Of a stretch of DNA of 64,000 nucleotides, positions 52,804-61,507 are shown piece after piece. Source of the stretch: G963664835 sp963664835 (GTDB lineage Bacteria; Chloroflexota; UBA6077; FW602-bin22; JBCLEL01). Under the pieces are notes generated by a model. It had not been told where the DNA came from and ran no database searches. It was given only the letters and a program-made list of their open reading frames with translations. Each line of letters begins with the position of its first letter. Position 1 is the first letter of the stretch. The stretch spans positions 62,001 to 126,000 of the forward strand of contig CAXXUG010000008.1 in the NCBI GenBank assembly GCA_963664835.2, given 5' to 3'. A program made the translations under genes and the position numbers.

Positions 52804-53709
52804 ATGAGGATAGCTTCGATATCCCAGGCCGGCGGTCCGGTCGTCGGGATCCAGCTGGGCGAGCAATGGATAGACTTTTCGGCCGCGTTGCAGACCTACC
52901 GACTCGTCACGGCCCGTGTCCAGGAACCACCGATCACCACGACCTATGACCTGTTGCGACGCGGGTTATTCAACACATCGTCGTTCCAGGAGGTCGTCGC
53001 CTTTCTTGATAGACACGCCCTTGTCGACGCGTTTCAGATTGATGACCCTGTCAGGTTGTTGGCGCCGCTACATCCCGGAAACTTCATTGGTATCGGCCAC
53101 CAGTATCCGCCAAAGCCGCGTCCGCGAACCCCGGGCGTGTTCGCGAAGCTTTCTTCCTCGATCATCGGACCGGACGACAAGATTCGCGTAATCAAAGGCA
53201 CCGTGGAGTATCTGCCGGAGATCGAACTGGCGGTCGTGATTGGGAAGAAGGGCAAGAACCTCGACGAGGACCAGGCGAAGGAGCTGATCGCCGGCTATAC
53301 CATCGTCAACGACGTCAGCCTGTACGGAGTGACGGCACCGGATGGGGACCCTGTCAATATCCAGGGGACTGGGATGGCCAAGGGAGGCGATACCCAGGGT
53401 CCCTGCGGCCCATGGATCGTCACGCCTGATGAAATCGGGCCGGAGCCGGTGAAACTGGATATGGAGATGAAGGTGAACGGCGCGGTGGTTCAGACCGGCA
53501 ACACCGGAGACATGCTCTGGAAGATCCCGGAGTCGATCGCATTCATCTCGCAGTACATCACCTGGGAGCCGGGAGACCTGCTGACCACCGGCATGGGGCC
53601 GGTGGAGCCGATCTTCGAGCGCATCCTCAGGCCGGGCGACGTGGTGGAGGGATCGATCGAGAAGATTGGCGACATACGAAACGTGGTGGTTGACGCGGAC
53701 GACCTCTGA
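52804..53709 (+). CDS. Fumarylacetoacetate hydrolase (FAH) family protein
   Basis: The 301-residue protein has the FAH fold: GIGHQYPPKPRPR, metal-binding EIELAVVIGKKGKN (the E-x-E), IVNDVSLYGV, KGGDTQGPCGPWIVT and GDLLTTGMGPVEP. Family members hydrolyse, decarboxylate or isomerise 2-oxo acids, often in aromatic degradation. The usual FAH wording of the last motif (TGTPxG) is replaced by TGMGPV. An N-terminal Ser-rich domain (residues about 1-75) is present. Monocistronic. GGAGG lies about 12 bases before the ATG. Confidence 0.9.
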   Translation: MRIASISQAGGPVVGIQLGEQWIDFSAALQTYRLVTARVQEPPITTTYDLLRRGLFNTSSFQEVVAFLDRHALVDAFQIDDPVRLLAPLHPGNFIGIGHQYPPKPRPRTPGVFAKLSSSIIGPDDKIRVIKGTVEYLPEIELAVVIGKKGKNLDEDQAKELIAGYTIVNDVSLYGVTAPDGDPVNIQGTGMAKGGDTQGPCGPWIVTPDEIGPEPVKLDMEMKVNGAVVQTGNTGDMLWKIPESIAFISQYITWEPGDLLTTGMGPVEPIFERILRPGDVVEGSIEKIGDIRNVVVDADDL

Positions 53710-53940
53710 GTAGGTCCATATCAGGATGGGAGAGTCGTCGCGCGGGCGACACCTTGCGCATTGGCGCCGCAACTCGGCCACACGATAAACAGCGATTAAA
53801 TGAGTGTAAAGTGTCGGCCGTCGGCTCATATCCCGCTGGCTAGGCGTGTCGGTCGGTGCTATATTTCAAACTAAGTCAGTACGAGGAATGACTTCGCCTC
53901 GGTATCGCCCGGCGTCGCGTCAGCCTGACGGAGGAATCAA

Positions 53941-55158
53941 TTGCCTAACTTTGCTCGTGTTCTGATCCTGGTGGTGGCACTGGTCGCGGTGTCGAGCGGC
54001 AGCTACTATGCCGGTTTGCAGCAGGTCCTAGGCGGGCAGCAGATTGCGCCGGATTCAGAGTTGCAATCGCAATTCAAGATCTTTTGGGAAGCCTGGAACC
54101 TGGTCGAGAGCGATTACGTGGACGAGTCGATCCTAGACCAGCAGGAGATGACCTATGGAGCGATCGAGGGGATGCTCTCTTCCCTTGACGACGCGAACAC
54201 CAGGTTCTCCGATCCGGTCCACGCGGTACACGTAGAGGAACACATCCGCGGCTCGTTCGAGGGCATCGGCGTAAGGGTTGAGCTACGGAACGGACTGGTC
54301 ACGGTGGTCGCGCCGCTGGAAGGCTCGCCCGGCGAAAAAGCGGGACTACGCGGCGGTGACGTTATCACCCATGTGAATGGCGAGGATATCACCCAACACA
54401 CTCTCAACGAAGCAGTTGTGCTGATCCGCGGCCCCCGTGGAACCAAGGTCACCCTGACAATCGAGCGCCAGGGTCAGCCACCGTTTGACGTCGAAATCGT
54501 GAGAGAAGAGATCAAGATGCAATCGGTGCGGGGCGAGATGGTCGGAGACCTCGCCTACCTGAAGCTCAACACGTTCAATGCCACCGCGCCCGACCAGTTC
54601 AACGGCAAGATGCAGGAGCTATTGGACGAAGAGCCTGTCGGATTAATCCTGGATCTACGCAACAATCCAGGCGGTCTTCTCTCATCCGCGGTCCACATCA
54701 CCAGCCAATTCCTGAAAAGTGGCGTGATACTCCGCGAGGAGCGGAGAAACGCGGATCCCCAGGTGTTCGAGGTAGAATCCGGCGGCATTGCTACCGAAAT
54801 ACCGATGGTTGTCCTGGTTAACAGCGGCAGCGCCAGCGCGTCGGAGATCGTGGCCGGGGCACTTCAAGACACCGGGCGCGCGATCCTCATCGGCGAAAAG
54901 ACGTTCGGCAAGGGTACTGTCCAGACGATCAATCGTCTCAGCGACGGTTCCATACTGCACCTCACGATCGCCCGATGGTCAACGCCGGAAGACCGCCTCA
55001 TCGAAAAAGTAGGGCTGGAGCCGGATTTCGCAATAGAGTTGACCGATGAGGACCGGGAAGCGGACAGGGATCCTCAGCTCGAGCGGGCGAAACAGCACCT
55101 GCTTTCAATCGTGTCCACCGGCCCGGATAACGCCACGCCCACTCCAGTCGGGTCCTGA
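53941..55158 (+). CDS. S41 family C-terminal processing peptidase (CtpA-like)
   Basis: The 405-residue protein has an N-terminal signal anchor (RVLILVVALVAVSSG) and a PDZ domain with FEGIGVRVE and EKAGLRGGDVITHVNGED. The S41 domain has DLRNNPGGLL, the catalytic-serine motif SASASE (297-302) and Lys in GEKTFGKGTVQ. It is an exported Ser/Lys protease that clips C-terminal tails. TTG start at 53941 with GGAGG 7 bases upstream. A thioesterase and smpB follow within 13 bp and with overlap, suggesting one transcript. Confidence 0.95.
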   Translation: MPNFARVLILVVALVAVSSGSYYAGLQQVLGGQQIAPDSELQSQFKIFWEAWNLVESDYVDESILDQQEMTYGAIEGMLSSLDDANTRFSDPVHAVHVEEHIRGSFEGIGVRVELRNGLVTVVAPLEGSPGEKAGLRGGDVITHVNGEDITQHTLNEAVVLIRGPRGTKVTLTIERQGQPPFDVEIVREEIKMQSVRGEMVGDLAYLKLNTFNATAPDQFNGKMQELLDEEPVGLILDLRNNPGGLLSSAVHITSQFLKSGVILREERRNADPQVFEVESGGIATEIPMVVLVNSGSASASEIVAGALQDTGRAILIGEKTFGKGTVQTINRLSDGSILHLTIARWSTPEDRLIEKVGLEPDFAIELTDEDREADRDPQLERAKQHLLSIVSTGPDNATPTPVGS

Positions 55159-55170
55159 GAATCATCGGAA

Positions 55171-55617
55171 ATGGGCGAACAACTCACGTTCGACATGGAC
55201 TCCTACCGGTGGTGTTTCGCCTGCGGCGGCGATAATCCGTACGGTCTTCACCTGAAATTCGAGCACGTGGATGGCGCAGCGGTCGCCGAGTTCGTTCCGG
55301 AGAAGCGCCACCAGGGCTGGGACGGCATTGTGCACGGCGGGATCATATTTACGTTGCTGGACGAAGCATTGGCCTACGCCGCGATCTTTGCCAGCGGCCG
55401 GCCGGCGGTGACGGCCGAGATGCAAGCGCGCATCCGCCGGCCCTGCCCGGTGGGACAGGCGCTGACCGCCACCGGCAGGTTGACCAGACAGAAGCTGGGA
55501 GTCGTGCTGGGCGAGGCCAAGCTGACCGGGCCGAACGGCGAGCTGTACGCCGACGGAACCGGCAAGTTTCTCTTGCTGAAGAACCAGATCCTTGAAACTG
55601 GCAGTCCGGCCGAATGA
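55171..55617 (+). CDS. PaaI-type hotdog thioesterase
   Basis: The 148-residue product has the hotdog core with GIVHGGIIFTLLDEALAYAA and a final GTGKFLLLKN strand. The N-terminal CFACGGDNPYGL is a common marker of small PaaI/thioesterase-like proteins. It likely hydrolyses acyl-CoA thioesters; the substrate is unknown. It starts 12 bp after ctpA and overlaps smpB by 4 bp. Confidence 0.9.
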   Translation: MGEQLTFDMDSYRWCFACGGDNPYGLHLKFEHVDGAAVAEFVPEKRHQGWDGIVHGGIIFTLLDEALAYAAIFASGRPAVTAEMQARIRRPCPVGQALTATGRLTRQKLGVVLGEAKLTGPNGELYADGTGKFLLLKNQILETGSPAE

Positions 55618-56078
55618 CGCAATCCAACGGCATCAAGGTCATCGCGGTGAACAGAAGGGCCCGGCACGACTACTTCGTTCTGGACAAGTACGAAGCCGGC
55701 ATCCAGCTCACAGGCACCGAGATCAAGTCGATCCGTGCCGGCAAGGTCGACCTGCGCGACGGGTTCGCCCGGGTGGACAACGGCGAGGCCTGGCTGGAGA
55801 ACGTATATATCGCGCCATACGATCAGGGAAACCGCTACAACGTCGAGCCCCGCCGGCGTCGCCGGCTGCTGCTGCACCGGTCCGAGATAGATCGGATTAT
55901 GGGCCGGACCCTGCAACGCGGCCTGACCATGATACCGTTGCGAATGTACTTGAAACACCGGCGTGCAAAGGTCGAGTTGGCGTCGGTCAAGGGCAAACGC
56001 CAGTACGACAAGCGGGTCGCGATTGCCGAGCGGGAGGCGAAACGGTCGATGGAGCGGGAGCTAGGCCGCCGGCGCTGA
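55614..56078 (+). CDS. smpB: SsrA-binding protein SmpB
   Basis: The 154-residue protein matches SmpB: RARHDYFVLDKYEAGIQL, GTEIKSIRAGKVDLRDGF, LENVYIAPY and the basic tail with KGKRQYDKR. It carries tmRNA to stalled ribosomes. Length is typical. No tmRNA gene was recognised in the window. The 4 bp overlap with the thioesterase gene implies translational coupling. Downstream the original neighbour was probably addB, before the restriction-modification insertion. Confidence 0.97.
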   Translation: MTQSNGIKVIAVNRRARHDYFVLDKYEAGIQLTGTEIKSIRAGKVDLRDGFARVDNGEAWLENVYIAPYDQGNRYNVEPRRRRRLLLHRSEIDRIMGRTLQRGLTMIPLRMYLKHRRAKVELASVKGKRQYDKRVAIAEREAKRSMERELGRRR

Positions 56079-56161
56079 GGCGCCCGTTGGGTCGCGCCGG
56101 CCCGGGCAGCTAACGACGCTGGGTCCGCCGGCGGTTATATACTGGATCGGAAAAATCCGAC

Positions 56162-56216
56162 GAGGTGCCGGCGCCTTGAGCAGCGAGTCCAGGGTCTTCT
56201 TCTATCGCCTCTCCCC
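56162..56216 (+). repeat. Left copy of 55 bp direct repeat (5' end of addB)
   Basis: Matches 58324-58378 at 54 of 55 positions (C/T at 56202). It contains GAGGTGCCGG, the TTG start and the first ~13 codons of the AddB-like protein, then diverges at once. It is a truncated copy of the addB start, left behind upstream of the restriction-modification pair. Confidence 0.92.
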
Positions 56217-56270
56217 CAAACCTCCGTCCGGCCTTAGGAGTTTTAACGTTAGTACTAGGAGCGATTCATA

Positions 56271-57158
56271 TTGAAATATGTACTAGAGAATCTGCGCCTA
56301 CAGGAGCTAGTGGTCATCGTAAACGAAAATCGCGCCTTCTACGAAGATTTCGTGGAGTTTCTCGGGGACCAAGGATACTCGTCAATCCTCGAGTTCGTGC
56401 AAGAGACTTCGGACTCGCGAGCGGCAAGCACCATTGAGAAATATCTCCAAAGAGAAAGCAGTGAAGTATTGTACGACGGGCTCCTTCGACCATATGCCAA
56501 TTCAAAAGCAAAGTGGTTTTTTCTTGCGTGGCTGATGCGTGATGCCGCTACGCAGCGGCTGCAGCCATTGTTAAGAACTGCTTCGGGCACAACAGACGTA
56601 GAGAGAAAGGGTTATCTTCTGAACGAAGTACGCAAGTTTGTCGCACCCCTTTTCCCCGACACTGGCAACTGGGATTGGGCCGCAATATCTGAAGTGATGC
56701 TTGCAAGACTCGAAGGTAGCCGGCGCGCACTCAAGGGAAACCTATTCGAGAGCATCGTGAGAAGAAGTCTCAATCGAATAATAGAAGATCACGAATTGCC
56801 GCTCCAAGTCGGAGACACCCAGATCAAGATTGAAGATGAGACATACGATGTACAAGTGTCCGGCGAAGGCGGAACACTACTTATCCCAGTGAAGACACGA
56901 GAGACAATGGGGGGTGGACACGCCCTCCTGTTCACACGTGACATCTTCAAGTCGATAATGGTCGCAACGGAACGCGATTATCTTTGCATTCCAGTAGTAA
57001 TTGCAGAATCATGGACAGGTGATTTGGAGTCCCTAGACTCAAAGTATTACGTGTACATTCAGGCCAACCCAAATCAGATCAGGAGCGTTGAGCCGCTGCT
57101 TGATATAGAGATGGAAAGACTATTACACGTATTGGAGTCATTGTGCGGTCGTGCCTAA
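56271..57158 (+). CDS. Type II restriction endonuclease (predicted)
   Basis: The 295-residue product is assigned by context and by a nuclease-like core: FESIVRRSLNRII, then YDVQVSGEGGTLLIPVKTRE, GGGHALLFTRDI and VPVVIAESW-like strands. The D-x(n)-PVK-TRE arrangement looks like a PD-(D/E)xK relative in which the usual Glu before Lys is not in the standard place. It converges on the methyltransferase, with stops overlapping by 3 bp. The TTG start has AGGAG 9 bases upstream. Specificity unknown. An AT-rich codon use unlike that of neighbours suggests transfer. Confidence 0.72.
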   Translation: MKYVLENLRLQELVVIVNENRAFYEDFVEFLGDQGYSSILEFVQETSDSRAASTIEKYLQRESSEVLYDGLLRPYANSKAKWFFLAWLMRDAATQRLQPLLRTASGTTDVERKGYLLNEVRKFVAPLFPDTGNWDWAAISEVMLARLEGSRRALKGNLFESIVRRSLNRIIEDHELPLQVGDTQIKIEDETYDVQVSGEGGTLLIPVKTRETMGGGHALLFTRDIFKSIMVATERDYLCIPVVIAESWTGDLESLDSKYYVYIQANPNQIRSVEPLLDIEMERLLHVLESLCGRA

Positions 57159-58030
57159 AACAACATAACTTGTTGCCGTAATCGCTCTTCAGCCATATCA
57201 CAATACTGAGGGTTTATATCTATACCGAGGAATCTTCGACCAAGCTTTCGCGCAATTAAAGGTACGGTACCGCTACCACAGAATGGGTCTAGCACGATTC
57301 CCGCCTGTGGGCACCCGGCGAGAATGCATATCTCGACTAGCTTCTCGGGAAATACAGCAAAGTGGGCATCGCGATACTTTGACAATGGGATGTCCCAAAC
57401 AGTACGACGATTCCTGCCCTTCGGATGAAAAGCCTGGTCCCAACGCCCATCATGCAGATTCGAGTTTCCCGCGTTCTTCCCTTGCTCAGGCGTACCGTTG
57501 GCCTTGCTGAAGTGATTCCTCCCACCGGTCATCCTACTCTTCTCTGAGAACGTAACGTGGGGCTCCCTAATCGAATCTATATCGTAATAATAGTCTCTTG
57601 ATTTACAGAAAAAGAACACATACTCATGATCGGTAGTCGGACGATTCTTAACAGAAGACGGCATCGCATTTGTCTTGTGCCATATTATGTCGGAACGAAG
57701 AATCCAGCCATCGCGTTTTAAGGCTAGTGCGACGCGCCAAGGCATCCCCAACATGTCTGCATTCTCATATTTATCACCAAGATTTAGCCAAACCGTGCCA
57801 TCAACTCGAAGAACCCTCTTCAAATCTTTGAACACGAGCCTGAGCGCTTCTATGTACTCTTCAGGCTTGCGCTCGTTACCTATTTGTGACCGCGAGCCAT
57901 AGTCGCGTTGGCGGTAATACGGCGGACTCGTAACAATGCAGTTTATTGATTCATCAGGTAGTTCACGCACCGTTCGCAAGGCGTCGCCCAAAACGATCCG
58001 GTTTGTCCAACCCTGTTGTTGTGGAGTCAT
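57155..58030 (-). CDS. DNA methyltransferase, beta class (N4-cytosine or N6-adenine)
   Basis: The 291-residue enzyme has the beta-class order. Motif IV is TSPPYYRQRDYG near residue 35. A target-recognition stretch lies in the middle (SFEKS-type region through HPKGRNRRTVWDI). The SAM motif DPFCGSGTVPLIARKLGRRF (motif I) is near residue 250. TSPPY is used by both N4-cytosine and N6-adenine enzymes. It should protect the host from the partner endonuclease. Transcribed toward the endonuclease, with a 293 bp AT-rich region upstream that holds its promoter. Confidence 0.9.
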   Translation of the reverse strand: MTPQQQGWTNRIVLGDALRTVRELPDESINCIVTSPPYYRQRDYGSRSQIGNERKPEEYIEALRLVFKDLKRVLRVDGTVWLNLGDKYENADMLGMPWRVALALKRDGWILRSDIIWHKTNAMPSSVKNRPTTDHEYVFFFCKSRDYYYDIDSIREPHVTFSEKSRMTGGRNHFSKANGTPEQGKNAGNSNLHDGRWDQAFHPKGRNRRTVWDIPLSKYRDAHFAVFPEKLVEICILAGCPQAGIVLDPFCGSGTVPLIARKLGRRFLGIDINPQYCDMAEERLRQQVMLF

Positions 58031-58323
58031 TTCAACGCCCGTTGCTCTCTTCCTTTACCTGCCGGAGACTTATCTAGCTTCGAGGCTCTTCGAATCCTGT
58101 GATCGGCGCCGCCAAATGCTGTGCAAGATAACCACTGTGTCTGTTGAAAGTAGCGTCCCACACACTGGTATCTGGGCATTTGCATCTATTTTATAAGATT
58201 AGAACATAAAAGCACACAGAGTTTGGCCGCTTTAAGATCATATAGCAGTGCGTTACCGGTTATATTGCAAGAGCATTCGACACGACACCCACTGCAGATC
58301 AAGGCGTTGCATTTATGTCGATT
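58031..58323. other. AT-rich upstream region of the methyltransferase
   Basis: No gene is seen. The stretch is AT-rich and lies between the methyltransferase start and the right direct repeat. It must hold the methyltransferase promoter and now also forms the upstream region of addB. No controller-protein gene or C-box palindrome was recognised. Confidence 0.4.
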
Positions 58324-58378
58324 GAGGTGCCGGCGCCTTGAGCAGCGAGTCCAGGGTCTTCTTTTATCGCCTCTCCCC
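58324..58378 (+). repeat. Right copy of 55 bp direct repeat (intact start of addB)
   Basis: Identical to 56162-56216 except one base (T at 58364). It supplies GAGGT as ribosome-binding site, 9 bases before TTG 58338, and the first codons of the intact AddB-like gene. Confidence 0.92.
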
Positions 58379-61300
58379 GGAGCTTCCCTCCGTCTTCGCG
58401 GAATTCATCGGCTCCCTGCAGAGGGATGATCCGTTGGCCCCGGTCACCATCGTCGTGCCATCCTGGTACGCCGGCTTCTATTTGCGGCAGGAACTGGGAC
58501 GCTCCGGCATCGCAAACGTCCGTTTCGTGACGTTTTACCGGCTGGCGGACCTGCTGGGCGCCCCCTCGCGAGACCGGCAAAAGAAGAGTCCGTTGACCGC
58601 GATCATCGAAAACGCTTCTATCCGGGCGGTCTTAGAGAATGCGCACGGAAGGCTTCAGGCGGTGCGTTCCCATCCATCTACGCAACAGAGTCTGAGATTG
58701 ACATTCCGGCGACTGCGCCGGGCGCCTGACACGGCCGTCGAACGGCTGGCCGGCCGGGGGGGCGGCCTGACCGGCGAGACCGTGGGCCTGTATCGCCGCT
58801 TCAAAGCGGTCACCGGCAATTTCTACGACGGGGAAGACCTTGCCCAATCCGCGTCCCAGGCGGTGCGAAACGATCCCACACTGGGTCTCGAAAACGTGGG
58901 TTTCACCGTATTCTTCAACCTGCGGGAGGTCTCAACACGCGAGCGAGAGCTGATCGGTGCGCTGGCAGAGGCCGGACGATGCGCCGTATTCCTGGGACTG
59001 ACAGGAGAGCAGGAGACCGATAAGCCTATAGAGGACTTGGCCCACCAGTTGCAACGCCATCTGGGAGAGCCGAAGCCTGCCCGTCCCACGCAACCAACAA
59101 CTGATACCCAACTGGTCGTTGCACCGGATCCGCACCAGGAATTGCGGTGGGTGATCCGGCACATGATGAAGCAAGCGGAGTCCGGGACACCCTTCCACCG
59201 CATGGCCGTGCTCTACGGAAAGCCGGAGCCCTACGGCACATTGGTCCGGAGCGAGCTGGAGGCCGCGCAAATCCCGGTGGCAGGGGCGAACCCCGGGACC
59301 CTGGGAGATTCCGCCGTTGGACGAACCCTGACCGGTCTCTTGGAGCTCAACGACGACGATTTCAAAAGGGACTCGGTGATGTCGTGGCTCACGTCCTGCC
59401 CAGTGAAGCCGGCCGAGACATCTGCCGAAGGCTTCAGTCCAAGCCGGTGGGACGCGATATCTAAGGAGGCCGGCATTGTTCGGAGACTGGAACAGTGGAC
59501 CCACCGACTCGCGAGTTTCGCCGACGGACAGGAGCGCAGCGCTCGTGCCCTGGAGGACCGGGGAGAGATATCCGAGGCTCGCGCCGAAGCGAAGAGGTCC
59601 AAAGCCACCGCCGGCCGCGATCTTTCGAAGTTCATCGAGAATCTCGAGAAAGAGTTGAGTCCCCCGCCCGACGGCAGCCTCTGGCAGGACTTCTGCTGCT
59701 GGGCGGCGGGTCTCCTGTCCAAATATCTTGTGCCCGAGGCTGAATTGCCTGAACAGGAGCGGCAATCTCTTAACAAGATCAAAGGGACTCTGACCAACCT
59801 GAAAGCGGTGGAGGCGATAACGCGGGGTACCACACCTGAAGAGTTTCGACAGGCGCTGAAACAGGCCCTTCAACAGTCGCTCGGGCATCGCGGCAAGACG
59901 GGACGGGGAGCGTTCGTGGGGCGCATCGACTCGGCGTTGGGAATGCGTTTCGACTGCGTGTACCTGGTAGGAATGATCGAGGGGGCGGTGCCACCGGCAT
60001 ATAGAGACGACCCGCTCATTCCGGATCGGGAGCGTCAGGCCGCCGGCGGAGCCGCAGCCGGGCTGCCGTTGCGACAGGACCAGAAGCTCAAAGAGCGATA
60101 CGATTTCCTCGCTGCCCTGGCGTCGGCACCACTCAGGGTGATCTCGTATCCGGTGGCTGACCCGGCCGGACAGCGGGCCAACTACGCTTCTCGTTGGCTG
60201 GTGGAGCAAGCGTCAAACTTGGAACAACGTACGGTCTATGCATCCGGCCTAGCCTCGCTGGGCGACAGACCGTGGTTCACTCTGATCCCCTCGCCGGAGC
60301 GGGCGCTGGGCACGGTGGAAGCAACTTCGCCGGCCGACGTCCACGATTACGACCTCGAGCGCATGTTGCGCTGGAAGAACGCCGGCCGAGCCGTCCGCAA
60401 CCATCCGTTGGCGAATTCAGGCAGGCTTGCCAGGTCCTTGGCGATGAGCCGGCGGAGATACGGGACCGGGCTTACCGAGTGGGATGGGTACGTTTCCGAC
60501 ACAAGCTCACATGAATGGCTCTCAAAGAGGCTTGGCGAATCAGGCGTTTCGCCAACCAGCCTGGAGCGTTGGGCAAGGTGTCCCTTCAGCTATTTCCTAG
60601 GTGACGTGCTTGGGATCGGCTCCGTCGAGAGACCTGAAGAAGTCCACTCGATCGCACCTCTCGACAAGGGCAGCCTGGTCCACGACGTTCTCGAGCGGTT
60701 TATCCGGCAGATGCGCGACGGTTGCACGCTGCCCAGACCGGACGAGCACTGGAGCGACGCGCAACGAAACACCTTGCGAAGCATCGCCCATGAGCGCTTC
60801 GACGATGCGGAAGCGCGCGGGGTAACCGGCAAAGCGCTTCTTTGGCAGATCGAAAAGGACCGCATTCTGTACGACCTCGACAGTTTCCTCGAACAGGACG
60901 CGCAAATCAGAAGGCGGTTTGGCACGTCGCCGGCCAGTGTCGAGGCACGCTTCGGGTTGCCCGGCGACTCCTGGCCGGAAGCAGCCTTCACCATGGACGA
61001 CGCGACCGCGATCAAGTTCCGAGGAATGATCGACAGGGTGGACCGGGATGCTTCCGGCAAACGGCTCCTGGTGATGGACTACAAGACCGGCGGGGCGAGC
61101 CCCTACAAGAATCTGGCCATGGATCCTATCGATAGGGGGAAGAGGCTTCAGCTGAGCATCTATTCACTGGCCGCGCGGCTTGGGATGGACGAGGACGCCG
61201 AAGTCGAGGCGGTCTACTGGTTTGTCGCCGGCGGCGACAAGACCTATCTGGTCCCCGAGGAACCTGTCAGCATCGACCGAGAACAAACTCGGCAACGATT

Positions 61301-61505
61301 CGAGCGGGGTGTGTCGACGATTGTCGCCGGGATAGGACAGGGCTTATTTCCGGCCAATCCGGGACCGCGGGGCCACAGAGGATTCGAGAACTGCAGGTTC
61401 TGCGACTTCGACTCGCTCTGTCCGTCGCGAAGGGACGTGCTCTGGAACAGGAAGAAGGGGCACGATCTTCTGGCCGACTACCTAGAGCTTTCGGAGGAAG
61501 CCTAG
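58338..61505 (+). CDS. addB: AddB-like ATP-dependent nuclease subunit
   Basis: The 1055-residue protein has an inactive helicase-like N-terminal half (VTIVVPSWYAGFYLRQELGR) and a C-terminal RecB-type nuclease. The nuclease has GMIDRVDRD and LLVMDYKTG. The four Fe-S cysteines are Cys748 (RWARCPF), Cys1019, Cys1022 and Cys1028 (CRFCDFDSLC), the AddB/PD-(D/E)xK arrangement. With AddA it resects double-strand breaks for recombination. The TTG start is supported by GAGGT. The insertion placed it behind new upstream DNA. addA begins 2 bases after its stop. Confidence 0.9.
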   Translation: MSSESRVFFYRLSPELPSVFAEFIGSLQRDDPLAPVTIVVPSWYAGFYLRQELGRSGIANVRFVTFYRLADLLGAPSRDRQKKSPLTAIIENASIRAVLENAHGRLQAVRSHPSTQQSLRLTFRRLRRAPDTAVERLAGRGGGLTGETVGLYRRFKAVTGNFYDGEDLAQSASQAVRNDPTLGLENVGFTVFFNLREVSTRERELIGALAEAGRCAVFLGLTGEQETDKPIEDLAHQLQRHLGEPKPARPTQPTTDTQLVVAPDPHQELRWVIRHMMKQAESGTPFHRMAVLYGKPEPYGTLVRSELEAAQIPVAGANPGTLGDSAVGRTLTGLLELNDDDFKRDSVMSWLTSCPVKPAETSAEGFSPSRWDAISKEAGIVRRLEQWTHRLASFADGQERSARALEDRGEISEARAEAKRSKATAGRDLSKFIENLEKELSPPPDGSLWQDFCCWAAGLLSKYLVPEAELPEQERQSLNKIKGTLTNLKAVEAITRGTTPEEFRQALKQALQQSLGHRGKTGRGAFVGRIDSALGMRFDCVYLVGMIEGAVPPAYRDDPLIPDRERQAAGGAAAGLPLRQDQKLKERYDFLAALASAPLRVISYPVADPAGQRANYASRWLVEQASNLEQRTVYASGLASLGDRPWFTLIPSPERALGTVEATSPADVHDYDLERMLRWKNAGRAVRNHPLANSGRLARSLAMSRRRYGTGLTEWDGYVSDTSSHEWLSKRLGESGVSPTSLERWARCPFSYFLGDVLGIGSVERPEEVHSIAPLDKGSLVHDVLERFIRQMRDGCTLPRPDEHWSDAQRNTLRSIAHERFDDAEARGVTGKALLWQIEKDRILYDLDSFLEQDAQIRRRFGTSPASVEARFGLPGDSWPEAAFTMDDATAIKFRGMIDRVDRDASGKRLLVMDYKTGGASPYKNLAMDPIDRGKRLQLSIYSLAARLGMDEDAEVEAVYWFVAGGDKTYLVPEEPVSIDREQTRQRFERGVSTIVAGIGQGLFPANPGPRGHRGFENCRFCDFDSLCPSRRDVLWNRKKGHDLLADYLELSEEA

Positions 61506-61507
61506 AC

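Larger units (their letters stand above)
56162..58378. mobile_element. Restriction-modification island with long target duplication
   Basis: A converging endonuclease and methyltransferase pair is bracketed by 55 bp direct repeats that contain the start of addB. The inner DNA is clearly richer in A and T than the flanks. Without it, smpB would be followed directly by addB. Restriction-modification gene insertions with long target duplications are known from genome comparisons of Helicobacter pylori; here it is inferred from the repeats alone. No transposase or integrase lies inside. Confidence 0.7.

Noticed and set aside
56162..56270. Real gene beginning at TTG 56176
   Set aside because: It is the truncated start of addB; after ~13 codons it diverges and soon ends.
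58031..58323. Controller protein gene for the restriction-modification pair
   Set aside because: No frame with a helix-turn-helix and no C-box palindrome was seen.
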